From: Bullera alba
Taxonomy: Eukaryota > Basidiomycota > Tremellomycetes > Tremellales > Bulleraceae
Reading direction: 5' to 3'
Assembly (NCBI GenBank): GCA_001600095.1
Contig: BCIX01000005.1
Span: 1,060,523-1,124,522 of the forward strand
Length of the DNA stretch: 64,000 nucleotides
Position numbers and translations under genes: made by a program. The notes beneath the pieces were generated by a model that searched no databases, had not been told where the DNA came from, and was given only the letters and a program-made list of their open reading frames with translations. Below are positions 45,636 through 56,532 of the stretch, piece after piece. The number at the start of each line of letters is the position of its first letter. Position 1 is the stretch's first letter.

Positions 45636-47409
45636 TTATCTTGATCGGTATTGCAACCAGTCGTCCAGTAGCGCAGGACCAAAGAGATCTGGCAGCTTCA
45701 GAAGTGCATCACCGGCTACGGCTGGAAAGCGATGAGCCTCTATAGGACTATAGCTATCAGCTCGACGATGTACTCGAGTACACCAGGTAACATACCACCA
45801 GGTCCAGCGCCCTGGCCGGTCCATTGTAGCTACCCCTCAGCTCTTTGGTTCTGGCGGTCATGTTTGCCTTGGACTCGACCCAACTGGTCTGCGTAAGCTT
45901 GATCAGCGGGGTTCACCTGCTTACACGTCGGCTAGCTCACAGTTGGCGTTTCCAGGGCGAGAAGTCGCGCGGTGAAATGGCCTTTCGCGCATTCTCTGGC
46001 CACTTGGCCCTGGCCGCCAGACACTTTGACTCCTCGGCGTTTAGGTCCTTCGTTTTCCCTGTGACCTCGGTCACAGAAACCTTGGAAGAAGACGCAGCGG
46101 CATCTGCCCGCTAGCTAGGTCCAAGGCGAGTTGAGACGCTCGCTTTTTGCGCCATAGCGACCGGCGGTTTTGGCGGAGGCAGCCACTGGACGCTGGAGTC
46201 GGAGTCCCACTCGGCTTCGATTACCGTCGTCGCCATCTGCGTACCCTTGATTGCCGAACCGAGCGCTGCCTGCTTGTTGTCGATAATTTTCAGACCAACG
46301 GGGTCTCAGGGTAGACGGAGGAAGGCTCACCTCTGTGATCACGGCTGCGCGGGTTCCGCTGGCTCTCTTCGACAACTTGAGCATCCAATTTCAGCTGACG
46401 AGGTCTGGGGCGATTGCCTTGGCGAATAGAACGACCCGCTCGAAGATGAACCAGGCCAGATCATCGGTATTCGGTGAGGTGGTTGTACCGGGATAGATTG
46501 GTCATCCAAGCCTCGCCAATGAATGATGATTTTGCAGCCATCGGGATCGAGCGCGTCATTGTCCTTCCAGCGAATGAATGTAAACCCCGAAGCCATGTGT
46601 TGACCGTGTTTGACTTCCCGTTGCACACATGGTAGAGTCTCCTCCTGCGCAGCCGATCAGCAAAAAGCCACCACTACGACGAGCTTTAATCTCTACTCAC
46701 GACTCTCTGACCATTGGTAGTCCCGACAGGTGATCTCTGCCACCATCTGACAGATACTGTGAGCGAGCAACGGCGTAGAGCGTAGTCCACTCGATCTTTT
46801 GGCTTCTGTCTGGGACTCCTGGAAGCTCATATGTCAGCCAGATGGTATGTAAATGATCATCGTACTCACCCATTGTGATCTGCCTCCAACCTAGAAGCAC
46901 GCTGTGAATTCTGCTTTCGCTTCGTTGGCGCACCTAAGATCGCACTGGATCGCTTCAGCTTCAGGCGCCGTGTGTGGAGGTTGAACTCACCCTGAGGTCT
47001 GGGGCGACCTGGAGGCCACCGAGCCTACCGTAAGAGAACTCCATCCACGGAGCAATCACTACGGACCGGACAGGGGTTCCCGTACGGGGTTGGCGTACGG
47101 GAGGGGTTGTGGGGTGCTGAGGTTCGTTAGACAATTCCAAGCCCCTCCAATATCACCCTATATGCTCACGAAGAAGTTTGTCACCATTTCCGCCGCACTG
47201 GCCGATTGGGCTTGTCCCCTCCAGTTTCGCTTCTTGCCCTTTGTCGGCCCGAGCTCGGGCTGTGGGACCGCTTGCTGGAAAGAGGGGCGTGTCGCTTTCG
47301 GTGGAGCGGCCACGCTGGCCCGGGGAGGCGAAGATGAGCACAAGTCGATCATCCTCGGAGGGATCGACGGGACCAGCTCGTCGACCTTGTCCGTGGATAC
47401 GTTGCTCAT
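45636..47409 (-). CDS. Unidentified conserved-looking protein with an in-frame UAG
   Basis: ATG at 47407-47409. Exons 47170-47409 (80 codons) and 46991-47116 (42 codons) join exactly, then more exons run to a stop at 45636-45638 (tail LLKLPDLFGPALLDDWLQYRSR). Visible parts: a serine/proline N-terminus, APWMEFSYGRLGGLQVAPDLR, RIHSVLLGWRQITMGVPDR, IEWTTLYAVARSQYLSDGG, FTFIRWKDNDALDPDGCKIIIHW, LKIIDNKQAALGSAIKGTQM, EAEWDSDSSVQWLPPPKPPV and SKVSVTEVTGKTKDLNAEE. At 46111-46113 a UAG interrupts an otherwise continuous frame. It is either removed by a 51-nt intron (46111-46161) with a weak GTCGCT donor, or it is a real stop or readthrough site. No family recognised. Confidence 0.6.
45769..45782. repeat. 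14-bp perfect palindrome TGTACTCGAGTACA
   Basis: It lies in the last intron of the unidentified gene, about 330 bp from the near-identical inverted repeat at 45428-45445 in the flank. Confidence 0.8.
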
Positions 47410-47490
47410 CGGTGGGTCGCTAAGGTCGGGTCTTTTGGCGCTGCTTCCACAGAGGACGCCGAATGCCTTCGAGATGGGGAGTTGCCCCAG

Positions 47491-48452
47491 TCATTGTGAC
47501 TGCTGACAGACAGTGAGTGTGGGCCTTGTGCGGAAGGATACGAGTACGCACTTCTCAGTATCTCTACGGCAGTTGGAATCGTCGCCCGTGTTCTCCTCTT
47601 TCAGCCCTACAATCACTTCCTCTTCTTCATCGCCTAGATGCGTGTGGGCTGAATCGTCGGCAATGTCAGTCGCGGCTCCGCGAACATTGCATTCGTGATG
47701 ATGTACTTTTCTCAGGCCTGAGAGAGGTGAGAGGTTAAGCTGAGATCTAGGCTTGACGATTGACCTCTTACCTCTCTATTAATGACCTGCGGTCCTGCGC
47801 GGATTCCAGCGTAGCGGCAAAATCGAGTACGAGGTCGTATGAGGAGACGAGGGAATTGCTATTTGCTACATACGCCTGTGAGGAAGAAAGAGATGCAGCC
47901 CTCACCTATTCAGTGAACATGAATAGTGGCTTACAAGGTGTAGAATGACCACAGTGATCCAGTCTCCCTCCCATTTTACCCGACTCGTTGTCGCACACTT
48001 CCCTTCTGTATCAGTCATCAACCGTTTCATTTCCCCTGCGGCGAATGAGAGTGTCATCCATGTCAGCTTGACCCGAGCAGGATAGTCTGCCATGCGATAT
48101 GACCAGAGAGGAAGGGGCAGACATGATGGTTTGACTCTGGCCTTTGTAAACATCGCAACGCACTGGCACTGTGCACAGTGCACACATTGGCGCGAAGCTT
48201 GATCCAACGTGGGGCAAGCTTGCTTGCGCACGGTGTTACACGACACAAAATGAGAACACGTCTTGTGATCATCATCAAGTCACTGTACATCATAAAGTAG
48301 GTCGCCGCCACCACTAAGCTCAAGGACAACTCCCCAAGTTGATCTCTGTCGGCATGTATCCTAAAGCAAGCAGCGTTGGAATCATAGTCTCCGTGCATGG
48401 ATTCACATTTTGTACAAGCTATTCCAGCTCGTTCCAAATCGCTCCACCGCAA
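47491..48452 (-). CDS. Hypothetical multi-exon protein
   Basis: Tentative minus-strand gene. Possible start MRWSDLERAGIACTKCESMHGDYD (complement of 48450-48452). Exons recognisable by splice signals: one ending DWITVVILHL before GTAAGC (about 47940); AYVANSNSLVSSYDLVLDFAATLESAQDRRSLIER (about 47860-47760); and a last exon KVHHHECNVRGAATDIADDSAHTHLGDEEEE... running to TGA 47491-47493, reached through an unusual GAG acceptor. The last exon is acidic. The link between the first exon and DYPARVKLTWMTLSF is unresolved. Family not recognised. It ends 82 bp upstream of the start of its neighbour. Confidence 0.4.
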
Positions 48453-48678
48453 GTGGGGGTTTCACCACTCCGGTGCAGCGGTTTGGAACGAACCTAACTA
48501 TATTCACAGCCTACCATCACCCATGTACGTATGCGTACGAACTACAGATACACGCGAGCGTCGTGAGGATTGATCCAACCTGGTACATTTAGTCTACCTC
48601 TGGGACTGTTGCGGGTCAGCTTGCACTGTCAACCGATGCTGTGATGCTGAGACTCATTCCTATCGGCTAGATCGGCAC

Positions 48679-49320
48679 TCACATGCCGGACGATCCACGT
48701 CTGAGTCTGCTGGGCTGCCATCGTCTCCTGCCAATTGCTTCTACTCCCGTCCAGCCTGGGCCCATACCCTCGACATCCCTCGCCATACAGTACTTGTCGG
48801 CGAGAGCCCTCCACATGTCCGCCCAGGTGATGATGGGGCGAGAGAAGAACTCATGAAGGCGCGCGAAGAGGTCGGGCGAGATGTAATTGCTGGGGCCCGC
48901 CTGCCGACGTTTATGAAGTGATATACGGCATGGAAGACTTGCATCCGTATAGCACAGCTTGGGTGGCCGAAGAGGCCGGTCCTGGCGAAGGGGAACCCGT
49001 TGAGTGCGGCGGAAGCCAACACCTTCCCTGTCGAACGTCCGGCAATGTCGAAGAGTGTGAAGCATTCAAAGTGACTGGGATTGGGAAGACCAACGCAGTA
49101 CTGCACACGCGAGTCAGCAGATATCTTAGTGATGAGTCGACGAGGACAGACGTACGGTAGAGCGTCCCCACCTTGTGTATTCCCTCAATGGATTATGGAC
49201 GATCAGTGGGGGGTGGGATTTGGCAGGAGTAGACTCACTCTCAGAGCTCAGGCGCTCAGGCCTCAGCCTTAGCGCACTAACATAGCAGCATGGTCTTTGT
49301 GTGTCCCCAGTCAGCTTCAA
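48679..49320 (-). CDS. Hypothetical protein with an apparent frame break
   Basis: Exon PLIVHNPLREYTRWGRST (about 49220-49160) splices through a good GTACGT...CTGAC...CAG intron to YCVGLPNPSHFECFTLFDIAGRSTGKVLA...QVFHAVYHFINV. The sequence then continues naturally only in the next frame (QAGPSNYISPDLFARLHEFFSRPIITWADMWRALADKY). The break is near 48905. It may be a frameshift (decaying gene or sequencing error) or a very short intron. No family recognised. The N-terminus was not located. Confidence 0.4.
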
Positions 49321-49771
49321 TCAGTCTCAGTCACACTGCGCCCGAAGTTCGAGACTTCAACGTTCAACTACATCCAACGCTCGAGCCCAGCAGGGCCCAG
49401 GCCGACGAAGGCCAAAGGCTCGATCTCTCACCGATTTCAAATCTCCGAAATTTGAAAACGAACTCGCTCCTCCCGGCTGCTCAACGGCTGCTGGAGGATC
49501 CTCAGCACGATGCATGGCTATCAGTCTGCATGCTGTGTTCGCCGAGTGTGAGATGCGATACCCACTTTGTCTCTGAGCAGTGGGTAGCATGCATAGTCCG
49601 TCCAGTACTCATCTGTCTCAGTCAGTCGGTGGTCGTGTAAATCAAAGCAGACAACCACGCTTCGAGATTGCTTCCGACTCTCTTCGCTCTTTGCTGACAG
49701 GAAACGCAATTCATCTTCATGTTACAATATAGAATGATAACTTAAGGAACCCTTCTGACAATCAAGACCGT
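49321..49771. other. Intergenic, nothing recognised
   Basis: Downstream flank of the HAM1-like gene. An 18-bp palindrome-like word AATTTCAGATTTGAAA is not perfect. No gene. Confidence 0.3.
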
Positions 49772-52700
49772 CTAATGCCCCTGGGTCTGAGTGGTAGTGT
49801 GGCCTCGAGCGGCGTCGACAGCGTTGGACGCGACGTTCTTGGCTCCGGCACCACGTTGAGCCTGAGGGTGGTGTTCGCCTGTGACCGCGGGGTGCGCAGA
49901 GTCGAGCAGGTCGAAGGCGGGGCTGTGCCACGACTCTCCACTGGCGGCGAGATCCTCCACTTTGAAGGCTCTTTGGGCCGTTGACTTCTTTGGGTCATGC
50001 GTGAGGTCAGGGTTGATCTGAACAAAAACGGATCAGCCCGAGCCACTGATAGGGATGCTTTAAACGAAACATACCTGATCATCTCGGTCGGTGACGATCC
50101 TAAATTCTGAGTGACGTTCGTCTTTCTTCTGTTGAGCTTTCTCCTTGGTCTCCTGAGCCTTCTCCTTCTTTCTGGCATACAACTGCTTCAGACTTTCGGC
50201 TCGAGTGGTAGAATCCGAACGCTTAGCGTCATCCATCTGAGGTCCTTCAGCAGCGTCCACCACTAAAATAGGATGATCTACTCACAGTGTTGCGGACCTG
50301 GGTGAGCTGTTCATTGAGTTCGTTCAAAGCACCTGAGGATTTACCGACTTGTCAGTATGGGTGCTGACCGCCCCTGTGATCTCTCAACTCACCCCTCAGA
50401 GCACCTGCAGATTTACTTCATCAGCATGGCTCAAAGTCGGGTCGGTATCCCGTGACTCACCGATCATCGCAGCCTCAATGGCTTTCCTAATGATACCGGT
50501 GGCGGTCGACTTGAGGAAACTGGTCGGAGAGTCAATAAGGAGCCACGGAAAGAAGCGTCGACGACATACCGGTACAGGAGGTCGTGCTGAGGGAGATGTT
50601 AGCGATGACCCCGACGCCCGAGGACACGGCGCTACTTACTTTAGAGTCCCTGATAGCCCACTTCATAGAGTCTATGTCAACTAAAGAAGAGTCAGTGGAC
50701 GGCCTAATGGCAGGGAGGAGGCTGGTCGTTGTATTCACCCTTGACATGGTTGATCTAAACAACAATATGTCAGCGGGATTCGACTCAAGACACAGCCAGG
50801 CTCACCTTGAAGACTCGATCCCTCTTGTTTGGCACCGACTCGATCTCGACATCGAACGAGATACCCTTGCCCGAGATGACCACATCGGCGAGACCGTGGT
50901 CGGAGATCTTGGGCCATCCAGTCTTTCTCCTGAAGGCAAAGTTGACATCTCGGATGTCGGCCTGGATACCGGAACCAGAGAGCTGCATCTTGTGGTGGTG
51001 AGTGTCGACGTGCTTGGTGATAGATGGGAAGGGGGAGAAGGTGAATGAGTTGTCGGCTCGGATGGAGATGAGGTTGGGGAAGAGGTTTGGTCCGGAGAGG
51101 ATGAGGTTCTCGATGACGACGTCGATAGAGTCGTCAGAGTACTCGGCTCTTGGGATGGGGACGTATCCGATCTGTCGGATGAACGAGGGGAGAATGACAT
51201 CCTTGACGTCCTTCCAGAGTCGGCCCTTGAAGGTGAGGTTGCCCTCGTCGTTGAAGAGGAGATCCTTGGTGAGTCGCTTGACGTCCTCGCCGAGTCGGAC
51301 GTTGAGTGGATCGTCGCCGAGGGCGGTGAACCAGTTCTGGATCTCGTCGAACAGGTGCTCCTGGTGACCCTTGTACTTGTCGCTGAAGAACTTTTTGCCT
51401 CCCTCCTGGAGCTCTCGGCCCTCTTGCTCGGCCTCCTCGTCGAGGATCCATCCGGGCTCGAGCAGGAGTCGGTGGACGTAGTCGTTGAGCTTGGAGAAGT
51501 AGCCCTTGAGCTCGGGGTCGTTGTCGACGTCGGTGTAGATCTGGTCGAGGGCCTTGACCATGCCGTCCATGGATTTACCATTGGCGAATCGCTCGAGCAG
51601 GGTTCGGAAGCCGAGCGTGGCGTTGGAGATGGCGGGGTCAGACTTGAAGTCCTTGGCGGCGTCGACACCTTTACCAGTGACGTGCTGGGCGTGGCCCTTG
51701 TAGTTCTCGAGCGTGTCGAGCAACCAGGTCATGGCCTCCATGTAGTCCTTGTGCTCCTGGGCCTCGACAACCACCTTCTTGAGCCTGTAGATGAACTGCT
51801 CTCGTCGCTCCTCTGGCAGGGCGTCGTGGAGAATGTCCTTGGTGGTGTTGATGGCGTCGGAGGCGGCCTCTCGGTGCTTCTCTGGGATCTTCTCCTTGAG
51901 CTGTTGGGCCTTGTTTCTGGCCTCGTTCTCGGCCTGGTCTCGGTCGACGTTGGGGGTGTTTCGGTCGGCCTCGGAGCTGGCCTGGTCGGCCTTGTTCTGG
52001 GCAGCACCCTTGAGCTGCTCCTTTTGCTCGCTCAGCGAGGCGTTGGGGTCTCGTTGGTTGTTGAGGTCTTTGCCGTGGGCGGAAGCCTGGTTCTTGGCCT
52101 CGGACTTGAGCTCCTCCTTCTTGTTCTGGAGGTCGTTCTTGGCCTGTTGGGCCTCGTTGTAGGCCTGGCCGGCGGATCGGGTGTTGCCCTGGGTGTCGGT
52201 TACCCTAGACACTATCAGCAAGGTTCTAGATAATATAGAGGGTTACTCACTTGGCATCGCTTGGAGCGTCCTTGGGGTTGTACCTAACCTCGGCACCGTC
52301 TGGGCCCTTGATGGCGACGTCGGGGGTCTCGTTGGGGCCGAGCTTTTGGCCGTCAGCACCGATCCACTGCTTGGATGGGGCCTCTTGGTCGACCTGGTCG
52401 AGCTGCTCTTGGGTGGGCCTGGCCTTGTCGGCGGCTTTGGCGGCGGCCGTGGCGAAGACGTCTCGGCCGACGATACCAAAGTCGGAGAGGATCTTTCTGA
52501 ACTCGGAGTTTGTGATGAACAGGGTGATCAGGACTCGCAAGTGAGCGGCGGCTACAAGATTAGCTCTTACTTTCACTGTTTACTCACCCTGGTCGACATC
52601 CTTCTTGGCGTCCGCCTTGGAGACGGGCACGACGCCGTTCTGCTTGGCCCGCGATGGGTCACCGGCGTAAGACTGCCACACGGCGTTCTGGAACAACTCG

Positions 52701-53062
52701 TCGTCGTTCTTCTCCCTGACAATCGCTCGGAGAGTCTCGAGAATGTCTCGCGAGTCGTCAATGAGGACTTTGCCCTCTGGGGAGAGCTTGCTGAGGTCGA
52801 CTGGCGAGTGGTCGATCGCGTAGCCGAGGGCCTTGTCGATCTGCTTGTTGTCTGGCATTCGGCTAAACGCGGCGTTAGCATCAGAACGCGTGGGGCTACT
52901 TTTAGAGATTGCGGCTCACCCGTTGTTGAAGGCCTGGATGACACCCCAGAGCTTCATCTTCTTCTGGACGTCGGCCTCGAGCTCTTTGCCAGAGGCGGCG
53001 ACGGTGACGCCCATCTTGGATGGGTTGGCCGAAATCTCGGATTTGGTAGGTGCGACACTCAT
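49772..53062 (-). CDS. HAM1-like protein (fungal family with HAM1 N- and C-terminal domains)
   Basis: Large fungal protein (about 930 residues), proposed in the family to act in membrane/lipid handling with a BPI/TULIP-like fold; role here is inferred. ATG at 53060-53062 (MSVAPTKSEISANPSKMG). Exons: MKLWGVIQAFNNG, ALGYAIDHSPVDLSKLSPEGK, LRVLITLFITNSEFRKILSDFGIV (all HAM1 N-terminal hallmarks), a K/E/Q/N/D-rich insert (about 52200-51900: QAYNEAQQAKNDLQNKKEELK, coiled coil), then a 478-codon exon 50785-52200 containing GWILDEEAEQEGRELQE, WKDVKDVILPSFIRQIGYVPIPRAEYSDD and MQLSGSGIQADIRDVNFAFRRK. Downstream exons: VDIDSMKWAIRDSK, HDLLYR, FLKSTATGIIRKAIEAAMI, ALNELNEQLTQVRNT, a K/E-rich coil and a tail ending HTTTQTQGH. 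Strong codon bias (G/C third positions) suggests high expression. Confidence 0.9.
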
Positions 53063-54365
53063 CTGCGGGGGTGTTAGCACGTTACAGCTGGGCAAGCACT
53101 CACGTTGTAGATTTGTATGAGTGTATGATTGTGGTATGATGGGGGGGTTCTTCGAGGCGAGCGCGCTCTCTATAAGGACGAGGGGGGATTGAGCTGCCAC
53201 ACGAACGATCTGCCACATTCACCGGATGGTAAAGGGGGGTGTATCAAGTACAATGATGTCATTGCTACCAGAAACGATCAGTCACGTCATTCCCTGATTA
53301 GAGTTGGGTGAGGATTTGGGTGGTTTGGCTTGTTTACAACGTTTTGGGCCGCAGTCGATGACGCGTGGAACAACAAGCCATCGCTGGAATCGTCGATCAA
53401 TGGGGGAGCTCTGGGCCTGCAGCTGCCTGCAGCTCGAGCTGGGATGCTGCAGATGCTGCGCGCGAGGAGGCTCTAGGGTGTGTTTTGTTGTGTCACCGCA
53501 GCGTCACAGTTGTATGTATTTAGGGGAGGAGAGCACATTGGTACTGAAACCGTTTACACCAGTTTACAGTCATTTGAAGTGGGCCACAGGATGCCACAGC
53601 GTCACCAATCACCAATCGAGATTACTTAGTCGAGATTAGTCGAGATCGCTCAGGATGCTCAGGGGTGGGCCAAGAGCAGTGTCCGCGCTTCCACGAGTAG
53701 TTACGAGGAGATGAAGGATCTCGCAGGATCTCGCAGCAGGTCACAGCAGGTCACAGCCTGCCTCACAGGGCATGGATCTCCATACACGCCAAAGGCTCGA
53801 CCTTTCAATTCCTGCGCGCCGCCCATTTCTGTTACCTTTTCTGACAGTTCACAGACTGACCCCTGATAGCTGACACCGGACAAAGACTGACAGAGGTTGA
53901 CCCCCTTCGAGTCCTGGTCTCGCCGGTCTCGCCTGAGCTGTGAGCAAGCTGCAAGTACTGAGTGTTGGACCGGTAACCAGTGGACCCCGAGCAACTATGT
54001 GAGACCGAGCGCAGCTGGGATTGGGATCCGAGCTGAGCCCAGCTGGGCCGAGTGAGCGAGAGTAGTGCATTGCGCCGAGATCTGTTGACCAAGCATAGAC
54101 CCGGCCGCGTGGCGGAGCAGAAGGCTTCACAGCTTCACACACATCTAGGTGAGGCTACCAGGAAGATAGCACGGCTATCTCACCTGACACACCATGTTCT
54201 GGTCCGTAGTTGTATGTAGTTGTAGCGCCACTCTCATGCTTCGCAAGAACTGATGGATACAGCACACGCTAATTCGTAAACTGCGATGTGAAAGACAGTA
54301 ACCCATGCATGGTGTGATATTGAAGCTGTATTGAGGACACGCCGTCTGTACCAGCGTCTGTATGA
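53063..54365. other. 1.3-kb promoter side of HAM1-like gene with stress-type elements and stutter repeats
   Basis: No gene supported. Upstream of the HAM1-like start on the minus strand, several AGGGG words (STRE-like) occur at about 53179, 53231, 53522 and 53656. From 53405 to 53760 short repeats pile up (CTGCAGCTGCCTGCAGCT; GTCGAGATTA twice; GGATCTCGCA twice; GCAGGTCACA twice). Frames across it are low-complexity artefacts. Confidence 0.5.
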
Positions 54366-55717
54366 TCATTGGATGTTGACTGCAGAGTATCAGCTACGCT
54401 CTGTAGGCGAGATCTTCGTTGCTCACAGCTTTCACCGCAACCGCAGGTATCGACGACATTGGGACTACAGGTGGTCAGCACCACTGGGCGTAATAGGCTC
54501 AAGGCGGGGTCCGGACAGACGCTGGATCAATCATGCTACAGGACTGTAGGGAGATACGCCGGAGCGATATTCTCCGGCGATCTAGAGGGAATGTGAGGGA
54601 GACTGGAGGAGATGGAAGATGTTGATCAAGGCTGACAGATCCAAGGATCGTACGAAGATCCAGGAAGAAATGTGCAAGGTGATCGGTGTTCACGAGGTCA
54701 CCTCGGGAGAGCTTTGAAAGGGCTCGCGCCGCTTATAGTGCTTCGTGGCGGACACCTCTATGTTTCCACTTTCCACGCATGCTGAGACCGATCAACACTC
54801 ACTTATCAAAGACGAAACCCGCACTGAGCCTATTATCTCGCCAATCCATCCTGCTCCCAATAATGCTAAACAACGCCTTGGAATCAATCAAGATCTTGAC
54901 GCCGTCCTGCTCGACCACCTCATCGAACCGGGGTATCTCCGTCGGTGCGATGTAGTCCAGGTGGTATGCCATACCGGCACATCCGCGAGTTTTGACTCCT
55001 ATTCGCAATAGCTTGGGCTCGGTGGGCGAGGAGAGGAGATCTTTGAGGTGTTGGATGGCTGCGGGGGTCTGGGGAGAGTCAGCGGTGTGCCGCAGTATGC
55101 AACGATTTCAACACCATGAGAACAGGTGAAGCGATGTTTTGGAAGAGGGAGACAGAAGCTGTCCGGCAGACACCGACGTCTACGGCAGACAGGTCTTCCA
55201 ACAATCCCAAATGACACGATGTTATGCTCCCCATCTGGAGAGACAAGGCCGTTGTGTCCTGACTGGGGAAACTCTACAACAAAGACAGACTGGTGCCAAG
55301 ACACCTCTGCTGCCCCACCTCTACCACTCCTTGACATGAACTCACCATCGTAATTGCGCTCTTGCTCGCCCGTATCGAGCGCCTCTTTGGCGCTGGCTCC
55401 GTTGTCTGCACCTTGGTACCCAGATCGCTGCCCTCGACATGACCCAGCTCGTCGACAGCTTTGCCCTTTCCCTTATCCAGCATCACGTCGACTTTGCCAA
55501 GTGTGTTTGCCTTGACTTTATCCACGGGACTGATATATGGCGGCGCATGAACGTCTGCGAAAGCCGCCGACTCCACTGGACGCTGCTGGGCGACAGAGGA
55601 GGCGTACCGTAATGCCAGGGGTGATCGCAGTATTCGCTTCGGAAGGTGACAGGGGTGGAGAAGTGTGAGTCGGGACGAAGAGGCGATCATCGGTCGGAGG
55701 ACTGCAGGGGACGCCAT
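54366..55717 (-). CDS. ISA1: Mitochondrial iron-sulfur cluster assembly protein Isa1 (ISCA1)
   Basis: A-type carrier needed for 4Fe-4S cluster maturation in the mitochondrial matrix. Exons 55346-55717, 54803-55068, 54427-54464 and 54366-54379 give 229 residues, phases agreeing. N-terminus MASPAVLRPMIASSSRLTLL is arginine/serine-rich with RYASS, a mitochondrial presequence. The core has TPAAIQHLKDLL, LLRIGVKTRGCAGMAYHLDY (first cluster Cys), GVKILIDSKALFSIIGSRMDW, LSAGFVFDN and PNVVDTCGCGES (the C-G-C pair of the family), ending FNIQ. All three conserved cysteines are present. Introns of 277 and 338 nt are five to six times longer than usual here; the small last exons are invisible to an ORF search. 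Confidence 0.92.
54557..54579. repeat. Perfect 8-bp-stem hairpin in the long ISA1 intron
   Basis: CGCCGGAG at 54557-54564, loop CGATATT, CTCCGGCG at 54572-54579. The GC-rich stem would fold in the pre-mRNA of the minus strand (loop AATATCG). Confidence 0.9.
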
Positions 55718-56367
55718 GGTGTATCGCTGGTCTTGATGGATGTATCGAACCGGGGAAAGCGAGCTGAGATCGTCGATAGAAGCTGATTCAATAGCTCGAT
55801 GTCAAGTGGTCGAGTGGCGTCGGGAGTTGTCGGATTTGCTCTTGGACGACTGACGGGTGATCTCACGGCGCCAAAAATGCGATGGTATGGGTGTTCAATC
55901 GTTCCGGGATTCCTCCGTTGCAGTTGTGCGCTGCTAGTATGGCCGCTTGTAGCGATGAGTTGTGAGGATGAACGGTCGATGGAAGGCTAGAGCAGTTACA
56001 AAGCGAGTGGAGGTGATTGGTGAGTTTTGAAATTCGATCCAGCTCAGAGCGAGCTGGTCGTTTACGCGCGGATTGGAATTCAGCCGTGTCGGACATTCCC
56101 GCTCAGGAGTTCTAGCCGTTTATCCGGGACTTGAGTGGCAAAGGGTGGCACACTGGCAACGGGTGGCAAATTGCTGGCTTGAGCGTGGGGTCTATATTTA
56201 GTGCTGGCAGCAGGCATACGCGACCTGTAGGCCATGCCAGGTAAGGCTATCGGCGACAATGATCCATCGTGCATCAACACCTCATCCGCATCATTCATCT
56301 ACCTCATCTGCACCGACCTCAACAGTATAAGCCATCCCTCAGCCCAACTTATAGAGCCTACAGCAAC
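55718..56367. promoter_or_regulatory. Divergent flank between ISA1 and a small membrane-protein gene, with a TATA-like box
   Basis: TATATTTA at 56193-56200 lies 168 bp upstream of the ATG at 56368. The rest of the stretch has no gene. The triple GGGTGGCA/GAGTGGCA words around 56130-56165 are a stutter. Confidence 0.5.
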
Positions 56368-56532
56368 ATGACCCGCGTCGACCTCCCGATTTCCGAAGCA
56401 CAACAGCAATACGTGGCCCTCTTTGCCTTTCTCGCCCTCATGCCAGTCAGCTGGTTCATGTACAACCACTGGAGGAGTATGCAGCGGCGATATCCAAGCG
56501 CCCCGGCTGAACTGGCAAAGAAAACTTCTTGA
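56368..56532 (+). CDS. Small (54-residue) single-pass membrane protein
   Basis: ATG at 56368 gives MTRVDLPISEAQQQYVALFAFLALMPVSWFMYNHWRSMQRRYPSAPAELAKKTS (described by its parts: acidic/polar N-terminus, a 17-residue hydrophobic helix LFAFLALMPVSWFMYN, a basic juxtamembrane RSMQRRY, and KK-x-S at the end). The positive charges after the helix suggest the C-terminus faces the cytosol or matrix. The KK near the C-terminus could be an ER-retrieval type signal, but KKTS is not the canonical KKxx. Single exon. Not identified; it would be missed by length cut-offs. Confidence 0.6.
   Translation: MTRVDLPISEAQQQYVALFAFLALMPVSWFMYNHWRSMQRRYPSAPAELAKKTS

Noticed and set aside
45845..46114. 89-codon plus-strand ORF MAFRAFSGHL
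   Set aside because: Antisense to the minus-strand gene, whose frames and splice sites fit better.
51355..52233. 292-codon plus-strand ORF, rich in L and V
   Set aside because: Lies wholly antisense to the long, domain-supported exon of the HAM1-like gene; its L/V/G repeats arise from the reverse of the K/E/Q/D codons of that gene.
55069..55345. C/D-box snoRNA in the long ISA1 intron
   Set aside because: No convincing C box and D box pair could be read; left as a suggestion to test only.
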